Part shown: positions 1 to 10,921 of the stretch, in pieces
Position numbering within the stretch: position 1 is the stretch's first letter
Layout: the number at the start of each line of letters is the position of its first letter
NCBI RefSeq assembly: GCF_963678635.1
Contig: NC_087070.1
Span: 17,083,318-17,147,317 of the forward strand
Length of the DNA: 64,000 bases
DNA from: Symsagittifera roscoffensis
Lineage: Eukaryota > Xenacoelomorpha > Acoela > Convolutidae
Direction: 5' to 3'
Notes under the pieces: generated by a model
What the model was told of the DNA's origin: nothing
The model's database searches: none
The model's input: only the letters and a program-made list of their open reading frames with translations
Position numbers and translations under genes: made by a program

Positions 1-1145
1 GCGACATGTGAAAGGTCATATATCAGTAAAGTACTGTATTATACACCATTGCATTAAAAATGCTGTCGTTCTCGTTTTTAAACAAGATCTAAAGAAAGAA
101 TTTATGTTGCAGTAATGATAGATGATCACCAAAACGCATGAATCATTGCATTTAAATATTGTTCGAATAACAAGATCAATGCGCACAACTAACTGCTCAC
201 TATCGGAAGGGGTTGATGAAAAGCATTGCTAGTACCCACTTGTGTACTAATGATCTTCCCGAAATTTTCTGAGTTAGGGTAAAAAGGTTTCAAAGGAAAA
301 ATCGATAATATAAAAGAATGTTGAAAAAAAATGCATTTTTAGCTAAAATAATCTAAATTTTATTCACAGTCTAATTCGGCCGTGATATGGCTCTAAATAT
401 TTCGTCTTTTTTTCCAATATTTTGAGAAAAATCTGGAGCTTCGCATACACAAGCAATGGAAAACAGGAAGTTAGACGGAGAGCAAATAGACCTCATTAAT
501 AAAAACGGAGTTTAGATGTTACGTTTTTTTGCAGAACTAGTTTTTTAGTCGAAAAGCAAATGGTTAACAAAATTTATTGCTGAAAACAAAGTTTCACAAA
601 TGCAAAAATATTATACAATCCCATTGCATATCGAAGTATTTTCTATAAAAGATTCATGAGACGGTAATCCGAAATTTTTTTAAAAAATTTTGAAATGTAA
701 TAGTTATACAATTAATTGCGACATGTGAAAGGTCATATATCAGTAAAGTACTGTATTATACACCATTGCATTAAAAATGCTGTCGTTCTCGTTTTTAAAC
801 AAGATCTAAAGAAAGAATTTATGTTGCAGTAATGATAGATGATCACCAAAACGCATGAATCATTGCATTTAAATATTGTTCGAATAACAAGATCAATGCG
901 CACAACTAACTGCTCACTATCGGATAGATGAAAGGCATTGCTGGTACGCACTTGTGCACTACTGGTTTTCCCCTAAATTTTCTGAGTTAGGGTAAAAAAA
1001 GTTTTAAAAGAAAAAATGATATAAAAATAATTGTTGAAAAAAAATGAATTTTTAGCTAAATAAGCTAAAATTATATGCACAGTCCCACTCGATCATGATA
1101 TGGCCCTTCATATGTTGTCCATGTACACCTTTTGAGAAAAATTTT
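1..1145. repeat. 717-bp-period tandem repeat, 1.6 copies
   Basis: Positions 1-207 and 718-924 are identical base for base by eye, giving a period of 717. After that the two copies remain alignable but clearly diverged: both contain TTTTCTGAGTTAGGGTAAAA and a TTGTTGAAAAAAAATG-like stretch, and both continue to about 430 and 1145. The first copy may start before the window. No coding potential is visible in either copy. The abrupt change from identity to divergence is unusual for a simple duplication. Confidence 0.85.
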
Positions 1146-1664
1146 TGGAAAAATTCCAAATTATTATACGTTTTTTCAAGCTGTTTGAGAAAGCTTATGT
1201 TCTGAATGTCTTGACTTCCATTTTACAAGACATTGCTCTTTTAATACTTTTTTGAAGTTTGTGTCCATGCTCAAAAAAAAATTTTTTTTTGCGTACTGTG
1301 GCTTGCACAAAAGTTAAATCGTTTCAAGTTATCCCACTTTCATGTTCAATTAGTGACAATTAATTTAGAATTGTCTTCTGGTTGTGCTGCCATTTGGAGA
1401 AAGAAACGAAGTTTTGCTGAGGATCATGGATCGCATACAGAAGGCAAGCCAACTTAATTCAAGTCTCAAATAAAAACGCGGCTGATTCATCATCACCAAA
1501 GATGTAATCCGTTTGACGATTGATTGTTTTGGACCGGTGTATTATGTCACGATAGATTTACGTGGTCGATTGTATATGGATGGGGGATTGATTTTTTTGT
1601 TTAAGTTAACGGATGTTTGTTGGTTAATTCGATGTTAGCTTTTGAAAAAAAGCTATTTGTTTAG
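1146..1664. other. non-coding stretch ending in a 3' splice site
   Basis: I see no exon or recognisable mobile element here. The right end, CTATTTGTTTAG at 1653-1664, reads as a plus-strand 3' splice site for the coding exon that follows, so at least its distal part is probably intron of a gene whose earlier exons lie to the left of the window. Confidence 0.4.
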
Positions 1665-2027
1665 ACGAAGGATGAAAACAAATCAAATGACATTGAACTT
1701 GCTCAGTCTGTCGAATCGACACTCATGACCCAAGATGAACTAGACCGCCTTTTGAACATACCAGCTCTTGCTCTGAATGCAAGCAAAGTCTCAGGTGGCG
1801 ACGCGGAAATATCGACAAAGCGAACTCAGCTGAACTTTGTGAACAAAATCAAATCCAGAGGCAAAGTGATCGCACTGCTTTTTTCAGGTCAAAGCAGTGA
1901 ACAGATTGTGACGGATTTGATTTCGAAAGAAGAGCAGCTGAAAAGCTATTGTTTCATGTCACAAGGTCAAGTAGCAGATGCACAATTCGAGCAGTTGCAG
2001 AATTATATGCAAATGCAGTTTCACTAG
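1665..2027 (+). CDS. terminal exon of an unrecognised gene (120 residues)
   Basis: An open frame runs from ACG at 1665 to a TAG stop at 2025-2027. The codon immediately before it in frame is TAG (1662-1664), which is also the AG of a pyrimidine-rich acceptor, so translation must enter by splicing at 1665 or start later, for example at ATG 1725. Base composition is clearly richer than the flanks and the residue mix is protein-like: acidic and polar, with a segment KVIALLFSGQSSEQIV around residues 66-81 and a Gln-rich end (EQLQNYMQMQFH). I do not recognise the family. Upstream exons are not in the window. It could instead be an independent short gene starting at 1725 (100 residues). Confidence 0.5.
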   Translation, partial: TKDENKSNDIELAQSVESTLMTQDELDRLLNIPALALNASKVSGGDAEISTKRTQLNFVNKIKSRGKVIALLFSGQSSEQIVTDLISKEEQLKSYCFMSQGQVADAQFEQLQNYMQMQFH

Positions 2028-3384
2028 ATAAACAAAGCAGGCGCGGATCTAGGATTTTCGCGAGGGCGAGCGTGAATTTTCAAAATAGCCCGAAATTTTA
2101 GTCGACTTTTCCAATTCGACCAAATATAATTTCCGAGGCATCAAAAACACTAAATAGACCCGATTTTGCCAAACGTTACTTCGGGGCAGGCTAAGTTTTG
2201 GAAAAACAAAACAAAACGCGGGGGTACGCCCCAAAAAATTACGGCACTTTGGCGCCTTTAGAAAAATTTAGTGTTGGTCGGTGAAAATGATGTAATAGAA
2301 TTGTAAAAAGGGGTGGTCGAGTCCTTGAGAAAGTCTGATACAAGTGTGTAGTATATACAGTATATATAATAGTTTGTGTTTATTTGTAAATAATGATTCA
2401 TATCTTGATGCTCATGATTCAATAGCTTGGGTGCCAGTATGATAATGGGGTCCCTAAAATGTATATGGGTACCTGAAGTGAGATTTGCACCTACAAATCT
2501 TCGTAAAAAGATTGTGAATTTGTCTTTATGCGTTTTCGAGCTTTCCATGAAACTGTCGGGAACCGTCTTTCTTCCTCGCTTTTCTAGGGACCCAGCTATA
2601 ATACTTGTATCATGGCGTGTAGAAAAAGTAAAGACTGTAATTATACGAAATAATATTTAAAATGTGTAAAATTGTATACTGTCATTCTTTTTGTATTGTA
2701 ATCAACAAAACTTTGTGGAAGAGCCACTTTAGGAATTCTGTAAAAACGTAAATCAGAGTCATAATTTAACTTAGATCATTATATTAAACTTGAAAAATTC
2801 CATTTTTTTTGTCAAAAGTTTGAGAGGTAGTGATAAACATCCTAAGTTTTGAAACCTTAATAATATATCTTAAGCCATGCTATTTAATTTATACTTCCAA
2901 CAAAAACCTTCTTTAAATTTATTGAGATGTATTCTTCAAGAATATGGTTTATCTTATATGCTAATCGGTAAATCAAAGATAAGACTTGTCAATATTACCA
3001 GAGAAACAAAAATTTAAAGCATAAATTGAATAATTTACTCAAGACTTTTCAAAAAAATTCAATGAAAAATTGACGAAAATTCAAATCATGCATACTTTAT
3101 TCATTTTTTAGTGACGACTCTAATAACTGTTTTTAATAATTAGCCCGTATAAATCAATGAAAGTTAATATTTTTCTGTTTTTCTGCTCTTGGACCCATTC
3201 TGTTTCAACCATTCTGTTTATAGCTCCGCTTCCGCGTGCTATATTGTGATTGTTGTATTGTCTGTAAATTTTTAATGGGATCATTCGCAGCAGCCTATCG
3301 CGAGTTCGTAATGATATGAATAATAATTATTACATCTCTGCCCAGTTATGTTAAGATAGGAAAGAAACTCTAGTGGATTTGATT
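2028..3384. other. non-coding; possible DNA-transposon end near 2040
   Basis: Nothing here supports a gene; the overlapping open frames near 2258-2660 have no family resemblance and poor composition. At 2040-2061 the sequence GGCGCGGATCTAGGATTTTC followed by a G-rich stretch looks like the terminus of a DNA transposon of the kind that begins (C)AGGGGCGGATC. A GC-richer block with a short GGGGTACGCCCC palindrome lies at 2219-2231. I could not find a matching inverted end. Confidence 0.3.
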
Positions 3385-4850
3385 GTAAAGTTAACCTACG
3401 TACAAGAAAAAAGTCATTGAAACAGCAGCTTTTCTAGAAACTGATACAAATGATATTTTAATCAATTTAAGAAGAAAGCGTTCACAGGATTCTTTCGGAC
3501 TGAGTAACTATGTATTAAACAAACTTTTGCCTACATCAGCCGATATACTTGCTTTAATGATAAATAAATGTGGCATAGAGTCTGAGTTTCCGAACTATCT
3601 TAACATTGAAAAAGTACTGCCGATTTACAAATCAGGAAAATTAGGCAGCTAAAATAGGGCCATTTCACTACTTGCGGTCATTAGAAAAAACTATAAAAAA
3701 GTGATATTCGAAAGGACGATAAATTTCCTAAACCAGCACCATGTTCTCAATTTTGAAAAAATGGTATCAATAAGAACTTAGCACAGTTAATGCAATGAAC
3801 ATGAGTACAGAACACCACATTTTACTGTCTTTTGATGGACCTAATTTGAGGAAAACGTTGGTGTTAATTTAGTATCTACTTGGCGCTATGCGTGCTATGC
3901 AGTGATTGTTTTTATTGACTGTAATTTTTTTAATGGAGTTATTCGCAGCTTTTTTGAGTTTTTGCTTACATTGTAAGGTTAATCTCATGAGAACTGCACA
4001 ATTGAAAGCACGATGTTAGCTTTCTCAAGCTTTTGACTCTGTTGATCATGAAATTGTAATACAACTTTTTATAGGAATTTACGATATTGAAATTTATGCT
4101 TTTTTCCTTTCATTAAAAATGCAATTTGTTCTGACACCAACTGAAACATCAGAATTGAGGTCCATAAATGCTGGGTTTTTCTTCTGTATTTTTATTACAT
4201 CAACGATCTTCCTCTTGAATGTAAAAGAAGCTGATACAGTTGTGTTATCAAATGATTTCAATGTTTTTTTTTAGATATACACTGTTTAAATGGTCTAGTA
4301 CCCGAAAGATCTAGATCAGGCGGAAACGTGGTTTAGCGGAAATAATTTAACGCTAAATGAATAAAAGAATCTAAAAATAGTTTCAGCTCGCATAATAGAA
4401 CCAACTCTGATACAAAACACTTAGAAAAAATTAAACGTTAACGCAGCGCCGTGTTAGCATTAAACTGCATGCTAAATATTGCGATTAGTTTTTGATAATA
4501 AGGTTAACTAGAAAGAGAATACTGACAAAAGTAGGTAACGGACCGCTAAATTGTTATCCCTGAATACTGGCTGAGGATTTTGTCAATAAATCTCAGTTGG
4601 TGAGAATGTGCAATACCTAAATCAAGCCTAGTTATCAATATGATTTCCTTTGTGTATGGTACAGATGTGTCGGATCTTAAAACACTAAAACAGCAACAAA
4701 GATTCAAGTTGTTTCAAGTTATCTACTTTGAGCAGCAGCAGAAACTTGAAAAAAAAAGAAGCAAAAGCTTTGCAACATCAGTGAACAGCAATTATATGAA
4801 TTATTCAAACTTATGGCAAAAATCTCAAGAAAAACATGATCAGACTTAGA
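3385..4850 (+). pseudogene. decayed non-LTR retrotransposon (LINE) reverse transcriptase
   Basis: Translating the plus strand in shifting frames gives an ordered series of reverse-transcriptase motifs: FPNYLNIEKVLPIYKSGK near 3586-3642, then RAISLLAVIRKNYKKVIFER near 3652-3716, then AFDSVDHEI near 4025-4055, then YYINDLPLEC near 4195-4224. The catalytic YADD position is degraded (reads SNDF near 4245-4260). A further match, WFSGNNLTLNE near 4331-4365, corresponds to the thumb region, and the 4640-4849 frame (GTDVSDLKTLKQQQRF) may be the RT C-terminal extension. Stops and frameshifts separate the motifs, so it is inactive. The motif style is that of the Jockey/CR1/RTE-like clades; the exact clade cannot be settled by eye. 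Confidence 0.75.
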
Positions 4851-6489
4851 TAATCACATCATCTCAAAATTTATAAAGACTTCATTTGATAAAAATTTAC
4901 AGGAAAAAAATAATAAAAAGCGTAAATGAGTCAAAACGATGGTTGAAACTAGAGTTAGACTACTTCAACAAATTTTTTCAGTTGGTCGAAAAACACTTGT
5001 AACGAGTGTCACTTCTGGAAAAGCGAAACTAGCTTGTTATCTGCATTTATTGAGTGATCTTTTTTATGAGATGATGGAAGTTAATTAGTGTTTTTTGATG
5101 ACTGGGTGTTTTAGGCACTTATAAAATTGAGTTATTTTCTTTTAAAAGAAATTATTTTCTAAAACTGATTATAGCTAAGTTTTTCTCAAATGAATTTTTT
5201 TGATTGCTGATGAGATACCACTCGAAGGGCAAATCGCCTAATTAGTAGCCTCTCAATTCGTGATTATAAAGTGTTAAGTTTTTATCGAACATGTTACATG
5301 ATATGCAATTCCTAACTGGCCAACCAACGTTGGGTTTTGAGAAAATATGTCTGTCTAATGACGCATGATTTGCTTTAATGACGCATGAATCTAAGGGCAA
5401 CATGCAGACACAGCATCGGAATGTGCATCTTTTTTGTTTCATTCATACTTTTACGAATTTCAATTAATGTGCTTCGCGAGTTTTTGAAATGCATAATTCA
5501 TTCTCAATTGATTTTGTACGTTCCAATTTATTACATAAAAAATTGCCTTTAGTTTTATTTACTCAAAATTTTACAAAAAATTGCCAGTTATAAACAGTTT
5601 TTGAAATTCAAAGAGCTACCGCGTGTTATAGTTTTCTTCGAAATTGGAAAAATGAAAAATCTTCAAAAACTTTCAATCTACTTTTTTGCGGTTTTGTTTT
5701 TATTTTAGGCTTTCCCAGCTATCTGTTGGCTATGTTAAGAATTAAGTAAACAAGTTCAGACTAACAAAAAATTGTTTGAAATAGATTAAATGATATTCAA
5801 ATACGTTTGAAAACTCGTTATATTTAATTCATATGTGTTGTGTTTTCATTTTACCATATGTTCAGGTTTAGTTTACAGTGATTAGAAAGTTTGTAAACAT
5901 TTTTTAACGCAAGGTAGAAAACCCGAAAATTGGTACACCCTAAAAAGGCCAATTATGCGTTTCCGAGTATAATTTAATGAGCGCTTAGCATCTTCGCAGT
6001 TGAACCCTAGCTTAACCCTTTTCTAAACCAAACGAGACTCGCCGAAATTATACGTTGCTTGTTAAGTAAACTAGATGTATTGTTTGTTCGTTGTAAATCG
6101 AATCTGAACATTTCACTTAAAGAATTTTTCACTCTAAATGGTTTCCGCTGATATTATATTTGTTTATTTGCCTCATAGTTCGACCGATCAAATTTTGTTT
6201 GTGCTTCCGGGGGGTTGAATTGTTTTTTTTTTGCTTGAGTCGTCTAACCAGGTATTGTCTGATCATTATCCGCTTGATGAGTTTTTTGCCCTAAGCTTAT
6301 TTAGTATTGAAAGTTGTGTTTCTCAGCATTTTTTCTCAAATTTAACGGCATTCTGGACAAACGTTAGAAAATCAATTTTTCAAAATGAAATTTTTTTCGA
6401 CTCAAGTTTTCGTGGTATTTTTTGTTGGGCTAGCCTCTGTTCTACCTTGTTGTATTGCAAGTGGTGTGAAGCTCCGCATTGCCTCTATG
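4851..6489. other. non-coding; holds one family-R copy
   Basis: No gene is visible. About 5480-5750 is a diverged plus-oriented copy of the ~400-bp family R (landmarks TTCAAAGAGCT at 5608 and CTATCTGTTGGCTATG near 5720). The end of the stretch, near 6455-6495, carries a worn SINE tail (GTGGTGTGAAGCTCCGCATTG). Confidence 0.4.
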
Positions 6490-7260
6490 TTCATTTTACT
6501 TTGTATAAATGATACCAAGGGGTAATTTAACTTGTTGTTGTGGAAGACACTGAATAACTCTGGAGTTAAAAGCCTTCGGAAGGTTACGAGAGCTGCGGCT
6601 ATCATTCGGATTACGAGAGCTGCTGCTATCGGCGGCATCATGACCCAGGGCTATAACCTTCACCTGTTGACAGCTGATAACAATTTCTTGACCTGTTGGC
6701 TGTCTGTGATTATGAAAACTATGAGCCTTTCTTGATAGAACAAACGTACGGACATGGGACATGCTGTTCTTACGTTCCCGTGTTCTGAAACTGAAGGGCA
6801 GAAGCGGTTTAAAAAATGTACTGTCTGTGGCATTGGCAACACAACGTCTGCCTGGCTTAATTTGCACAATGCGCTTGTCTCAGCATATTGTATATTTGAA
6901 AAAATTAAGTAACGGTTCTTTCCCATAATAGCCCCCACCCAAGCTTAGAAACAAAAATATGTAGCTGGCTACACCGAATCCACCATAGTCGTGCATCTGG
7001 TGCAAAATCTATGCTCCAAATATAGGCTCAATAACAATGGCAGGATGAGGAAACTTGACTGAAAAAGACTGAGTCACGCTTCGGATACAAGGCTGTGCAA
7101 TTGAGTTTTGGTTGCGTTAATCGAAAGTTCTTGTTAAATGCTGATGTATAACGTATAAGGCTTGCTCGCGGCTTTTGCATGAACAAACTTTTTTAGCGGC
7201 ATTTGCATGAACAAATGTTAAGTTTGAGAATTGGTTGAGCTGAATGCCAAAACATCTGCC
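6490..7260. other. GC-richer block, unassigned
   Basis: This block stands out from the AT-rich surroundings, with words such as GGTTACGAGAGCTGC repeated at 6580 and 6610. Both strands have moderately long open frames (123 residues on minus, 6496-6867; 67 on plus, 6532-6735), overlapping one another. On the minus strand the frame includes KPGRRCVANATDSTFFK, which has a zinc-finger-like feel but only one cysteine. I could not match it to a family. It may be a relic of a transposase or a host exon; I do not call a gene. Confidence 0.25.
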
Positions 7261-8217
7261 TAAACTAGCTGCTGTTAAAATTGAATTTTGATATCAAACG
7301 AGAAAAAAGAATTGAAAAATTTATACAGTGGTGGGGTGGTGCATACTGCTAAAAATGGTATATAATATAACTGTTCGTTCGGTTTTCCAAATATGGTGCT
7401 CTTTGCGCTTTCCGAATACGGTGCCCTTCGCTTTTCATTTATTGAACATCGCGTTCCTGACAGTAGCTTTCTTGGTAATTTTAGTTGAAAACTTGCCTTT
7501 TTAGTCTCTGAATAGTTGATTAGTAGACGCAATGTTAAATTTAAAAAAGTACATGCTTCAGAAGCCAAGTAAGTTCACTCTTTTGAAAGCAGTTGAAAAT
7601 ATTCAAAGTCTGCAATTTGTTTTTAAACAGTTGGTTTGAATAGTTGACCATACGACTAACAGTGATTCGAAGCTGCAAAGTGATGGAAAATGAGAAAAAA
7701 AATCGACTGAAGCTTTGGGCGGGCGATATTCTAGATGTTGCTGCTACTCTAGACGAGGACAATTTCGTAGAGATGATTGTTCGTCTGCTGGGAGATAAGC
7801 TTGGTCTAGCACTACCAGGTTTTATTTTATTCTTTCGAAGCGAAGTGTATTAGTACGAACCTTCTTTTTTTCCAACCTATAAAATAAAAAGTGCTACTTT
7901 GGAGGCATTTTGTGAAAGGCTGCTGTAGCAGTATTATGTCATAAGTGCTTTGACATTTGGTTAGTAGAAAGTTAACACAGTTGATGCAGTTTTAGTTCAT
8001 CGGATGAACCGAAACAGTCATTTGTTTCAAACAGCAGTACAATGATAAAAACCTCTATTTCAGAATTTTTCCAATTCAATGTATCTCGAATTTTTTTTTT
8101 GAAATGCATTATTTGGCTTTATGCTTTCTAATTATTTAGCTGCAAAATTGTGTATTTTTGTATTTGCTTACCTTTTGCTGCATCGAATTGGCGAATTTTA
8201 GCATAGTAGCTGCGTAA

Positions 8218-8365
8218 TTGGTGGCTAGTTTTTGGTGGATTTAAGTATCCGTGGCTAGTGCGTGAGTCTCATATTTGCTAGGAAGCTGATTCGAAACTAC
8301 ATGTAGAACTGCTTTTTGGCCGTGTTCTCGTAAGTCTTTGCGAAGCGAGCTTCGCCTCTGTGTAT
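8218..8365 (+). mobile_element. SINE copy (diverged tRNA head)
   Basis: It contains GTGGCTAGTGCGTGAGTCTCA (A-box/anticodon-arm region), GATTCGAAACT (B-box-like), then AACTGCTTTTTGGCCGTGTTCTCG and the conserved 3' body GCGAGCTTCGCCTCTGTG. It lies inside copy 1 of the 1.5-kb duplication; the same segment recurs at about 9752-9895 in copy 2 with a short change in the tail. Confidence 0.6.
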
Positions 8366-8393
8366 TAGTTTTGTTTCCACAGCAGCCGTTATA

Positions 8394-8455
8394 TTTATCT
8401 ATCTATATATCTGTCTATCTGTATGTCTCGCTGACTGTCTGTCCATCTATCTATC
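8394..8455 (+). repeat. TCTA/TCTG microsatellite
   Basis: Interrupted tetranucleotide run of TCTA, TCTG and related words, ending at CTATCCCG. It recurs at the equivalent place in the duplicated copy (about 9927-9987), so it predates the duplication. Confidence 0.8.
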
Positions 8456-9751
8456 CCGAATTGTGAATTAAAATTGTGCCCTGATAGAATTTGAACAAGC
8501 GATTTCAATTTAGAAAATTAAGAAGATTAGTAAAAAGATGAGCATGAGAATAATAGCGAGTGTTACGACTTTCAATCAGAATTGGGCTTTGTGAGCCCAT
8601 GATTTTCTAAATTCTACTAAAATTTTCACTGTGAGCATCTCTCTGCGTGATTTGAGTTCAAAGATGGAGAATTAGTTGGCTTAATCCTGCTTTCTATAAG
8701 AATCTTGAACTATCATACCTCGGTGAGTTCAAGAGCGTTTTTTTTCGTACAGTTTGAATGTTACTTCGGCGTCGAGCTGGAGTTGTTTGAGTTAACTTAG
8801 CTTTTCTGTTCCTCAGTTAATGTTTCAGCTCTTTTTTGCTCTGACTGTTTGAAAAAATGTTAGGAACTTTGTACTCGGATGTGTTGTAGTTTTTTCTTTT
8901 TTAACTTTGTTTTACACGCAAAGTTAGTTATACAAATATTAATCGGAGTTATTTGAATGATATCTCATATTAAAGCTCTCTCTGATGTGATTCGAACCAC
9001 CTTAAAAAATCCCCATATTCTTTAGTACGAGAAAAACCGGTTTGAATTGTTTTTAATTTTTCGTCTAATTTCGAGCGAGTAAAGCGAGCGAGCAGGCGTA
9101 CAATAGCTTATTTTATTAGCTTAAAAACTTACAATAGTTTATTTTAAGCTATTAGAAGTTAATTTTACCCGACTAAAGTTTTTTTGGGGGTATTTCAGCG
9201 CCTTTTTCGAATCAAAAACTCAAAAAGCTGTTCAAAAAATTTGAAATAATTTTTGATTTTTTTGATATTTTGTTTTTCTAGTAGTTTTTCTACGGAAATT
9301 GTTGTTCAGTTTGCTTATTTTACATATTTGTCGATTATGTCCTTGCTCTAGTGTTTCCTTCTGATCCTTTTAGCTAAATTGACACTAAATTGAAATAAAA
9401 GGTTGTTCTCTTTTTTAAGACTATGGTTGGAACATTATGTGCTACTTGAAAGGCTGCTGTAGCAGTATTATGTCATAAGTGCTTTGACATTTGGTTAGTT
9501 GAAAGTTAACACAGTTGATGCAGTTTTAGTTCATCGGATGAACCGAAACAGTCATTTGTTTCAAACAGCAGTACAATGATAAAAATCTCTATTTCAGAAT
9601 TTTTCCAACTCAATGTATCTCGAAATTTTTTTTTGAAATGCATAATTTGGCTTTATGCTTTCTAATTATTTAGCTGCAAAATTGTGTATTTCTGTATTTG
9701 CTTACCTTTTGCTGCATCGAATTGGCGAATTTTAGCATAGTAGCTGCGTAA

Positions 9752-9895
9752 TTGGTGGCTAGTTTTTGGTGGATTTAAGTATCCGTGGCTAGTGCGTGAG
9801 TCTCATATTTGCTAGGAAGCTGATTCGAAACTACATGTAGAACTGCTTTTTGGCCGTGTTCTCGTAAGTCTTTGCGTAAGTCTTCGCCTCTGTGT
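9752..9895 (+). mobile_element. SINE copy (duplicate of the one at 8218)
   Basis: It is carried by copy 2 of the 1.5-kb duplication and is almost the same as the 8218-8365 copy. The 3' motif is altered here (CGTAAGTCTTCGCCTCTGTG instead of GCGAAGCGAGCTTCGCCTC). Confidence 0.6.
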
Positions 9896-10921
9896 TTTAG
9901 TTTTGTTTCCATAGCAGCCGTTATTTTTATCTATCTATATATCTGTCTATCTGTATGTCTCGCTGACTGTCTGTCCATCTATCTATCCCGAATTGTAAAT
10001 TAAAATTGTGCCCTGATAGAATTTGAACAAGCGATTTCAATTTAGAAAATTAAGAAGATTAGTAAAAAGATGAGCATGAGAATAATAGCGAGTGTTCAGA
10101 CTTTCAATCAGAATTGCGCTTTGTGAGCCCATGATTTTCTAAATTCTACTAAAATTTACACTGAGCATCTCTCTGCGTGATTTGAGTTCAAAGATGGAGA
10201 ATTAGTTGGCTTAATCCTGCTTTCTATAAGAATCTTGAACTATCATACCTCGGTGAGTTCAAGAGCGTTTTTTTTTTCGTACAGTTTGAATGTTACTTCG
10301 GCGTCGAGCTGGAGTTGTTTGAGTTAACTTAGCTTTTCTGTTCCTCAGTAAATGTTTCAGCTCTTTTTTGCTCTGACTGTTTGAAAAAATGTTAGGAACT
10401 TTGTACTCGGATGTGTTTTAGTTTTTTCTTTTTTTTAACTTTGTTTTACACGCAAAATTAGTTATACAAATATTAATCGGAGTTAGTTGAATGATATCTC
10501 ATATTAAAGCTTTCTCTGATGTGATTCGAACCACCTTTAAAAATCCCCATATTCTCTAGTACGAGAAAAACCGGTTTGAATTTTTAATTTTTCGTCTAAT
10601 TTCGAGCGAGTAAAGCGAGCGAGCAGGCGTACAATAGCTTATTTTATTAGCTTAAAAACTACAATAGCTTATTTTAAGCTATTAGAAGTTAATTTTACCC
10701 GACTAAAGTTTTTTTGGGGGTATTTCAGCGCCTTTTTGGAATCAAAAACTCAAAAAGCTGTTAAAAAAATTTGAAATAATTTTTGATTTTTTTGATATTT
10801 TGTTTTTCTAGTAATTTTTCTACGGTGTTTCCTTCTGATCCTTTTAGCTAAATTGACACTAAATTGAAAAAAAAGGTTGTTCTCTTTTTTAAGACTATGG
10901 TTGGAACATTATGTGCTACTT

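Larger units (their letters stand above)
7914..10921 (+). repeat. head-to-tail duplication of a ~1.5-kb unit
   Basis: Copy 1 is 7914-9447 (1534 bp), copy 2 is 9448-10921 (about 1474 bp). Both begin GAAAGGCTGCTGTAGCAG and end ACATTATGTGCTACTTG-like; the left part of copy 1's flank (AGTGCTACTTTGG) resembles the unit end. The copies differ by scattered substitutions and small indels plus one clear 56-base gap: 9296-9351 of copy 1 is missing in copy 2 between CTACGG and TGTTTCC. Each copy contains a SINE-like segment, a TCTA/TCTG microsatellite and no convincing coding frame. The near-identity marks a recent event. Confidence 0.92.

Noticed and set aside
1-924. LTR retrotransposon suggested by two identical 207-bp direct repeats
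   Set aside because: The sequence between them is itself repeated after the second block, so this is a tandem repeat; no TG...CA ends, primer-binding site or internal coding.
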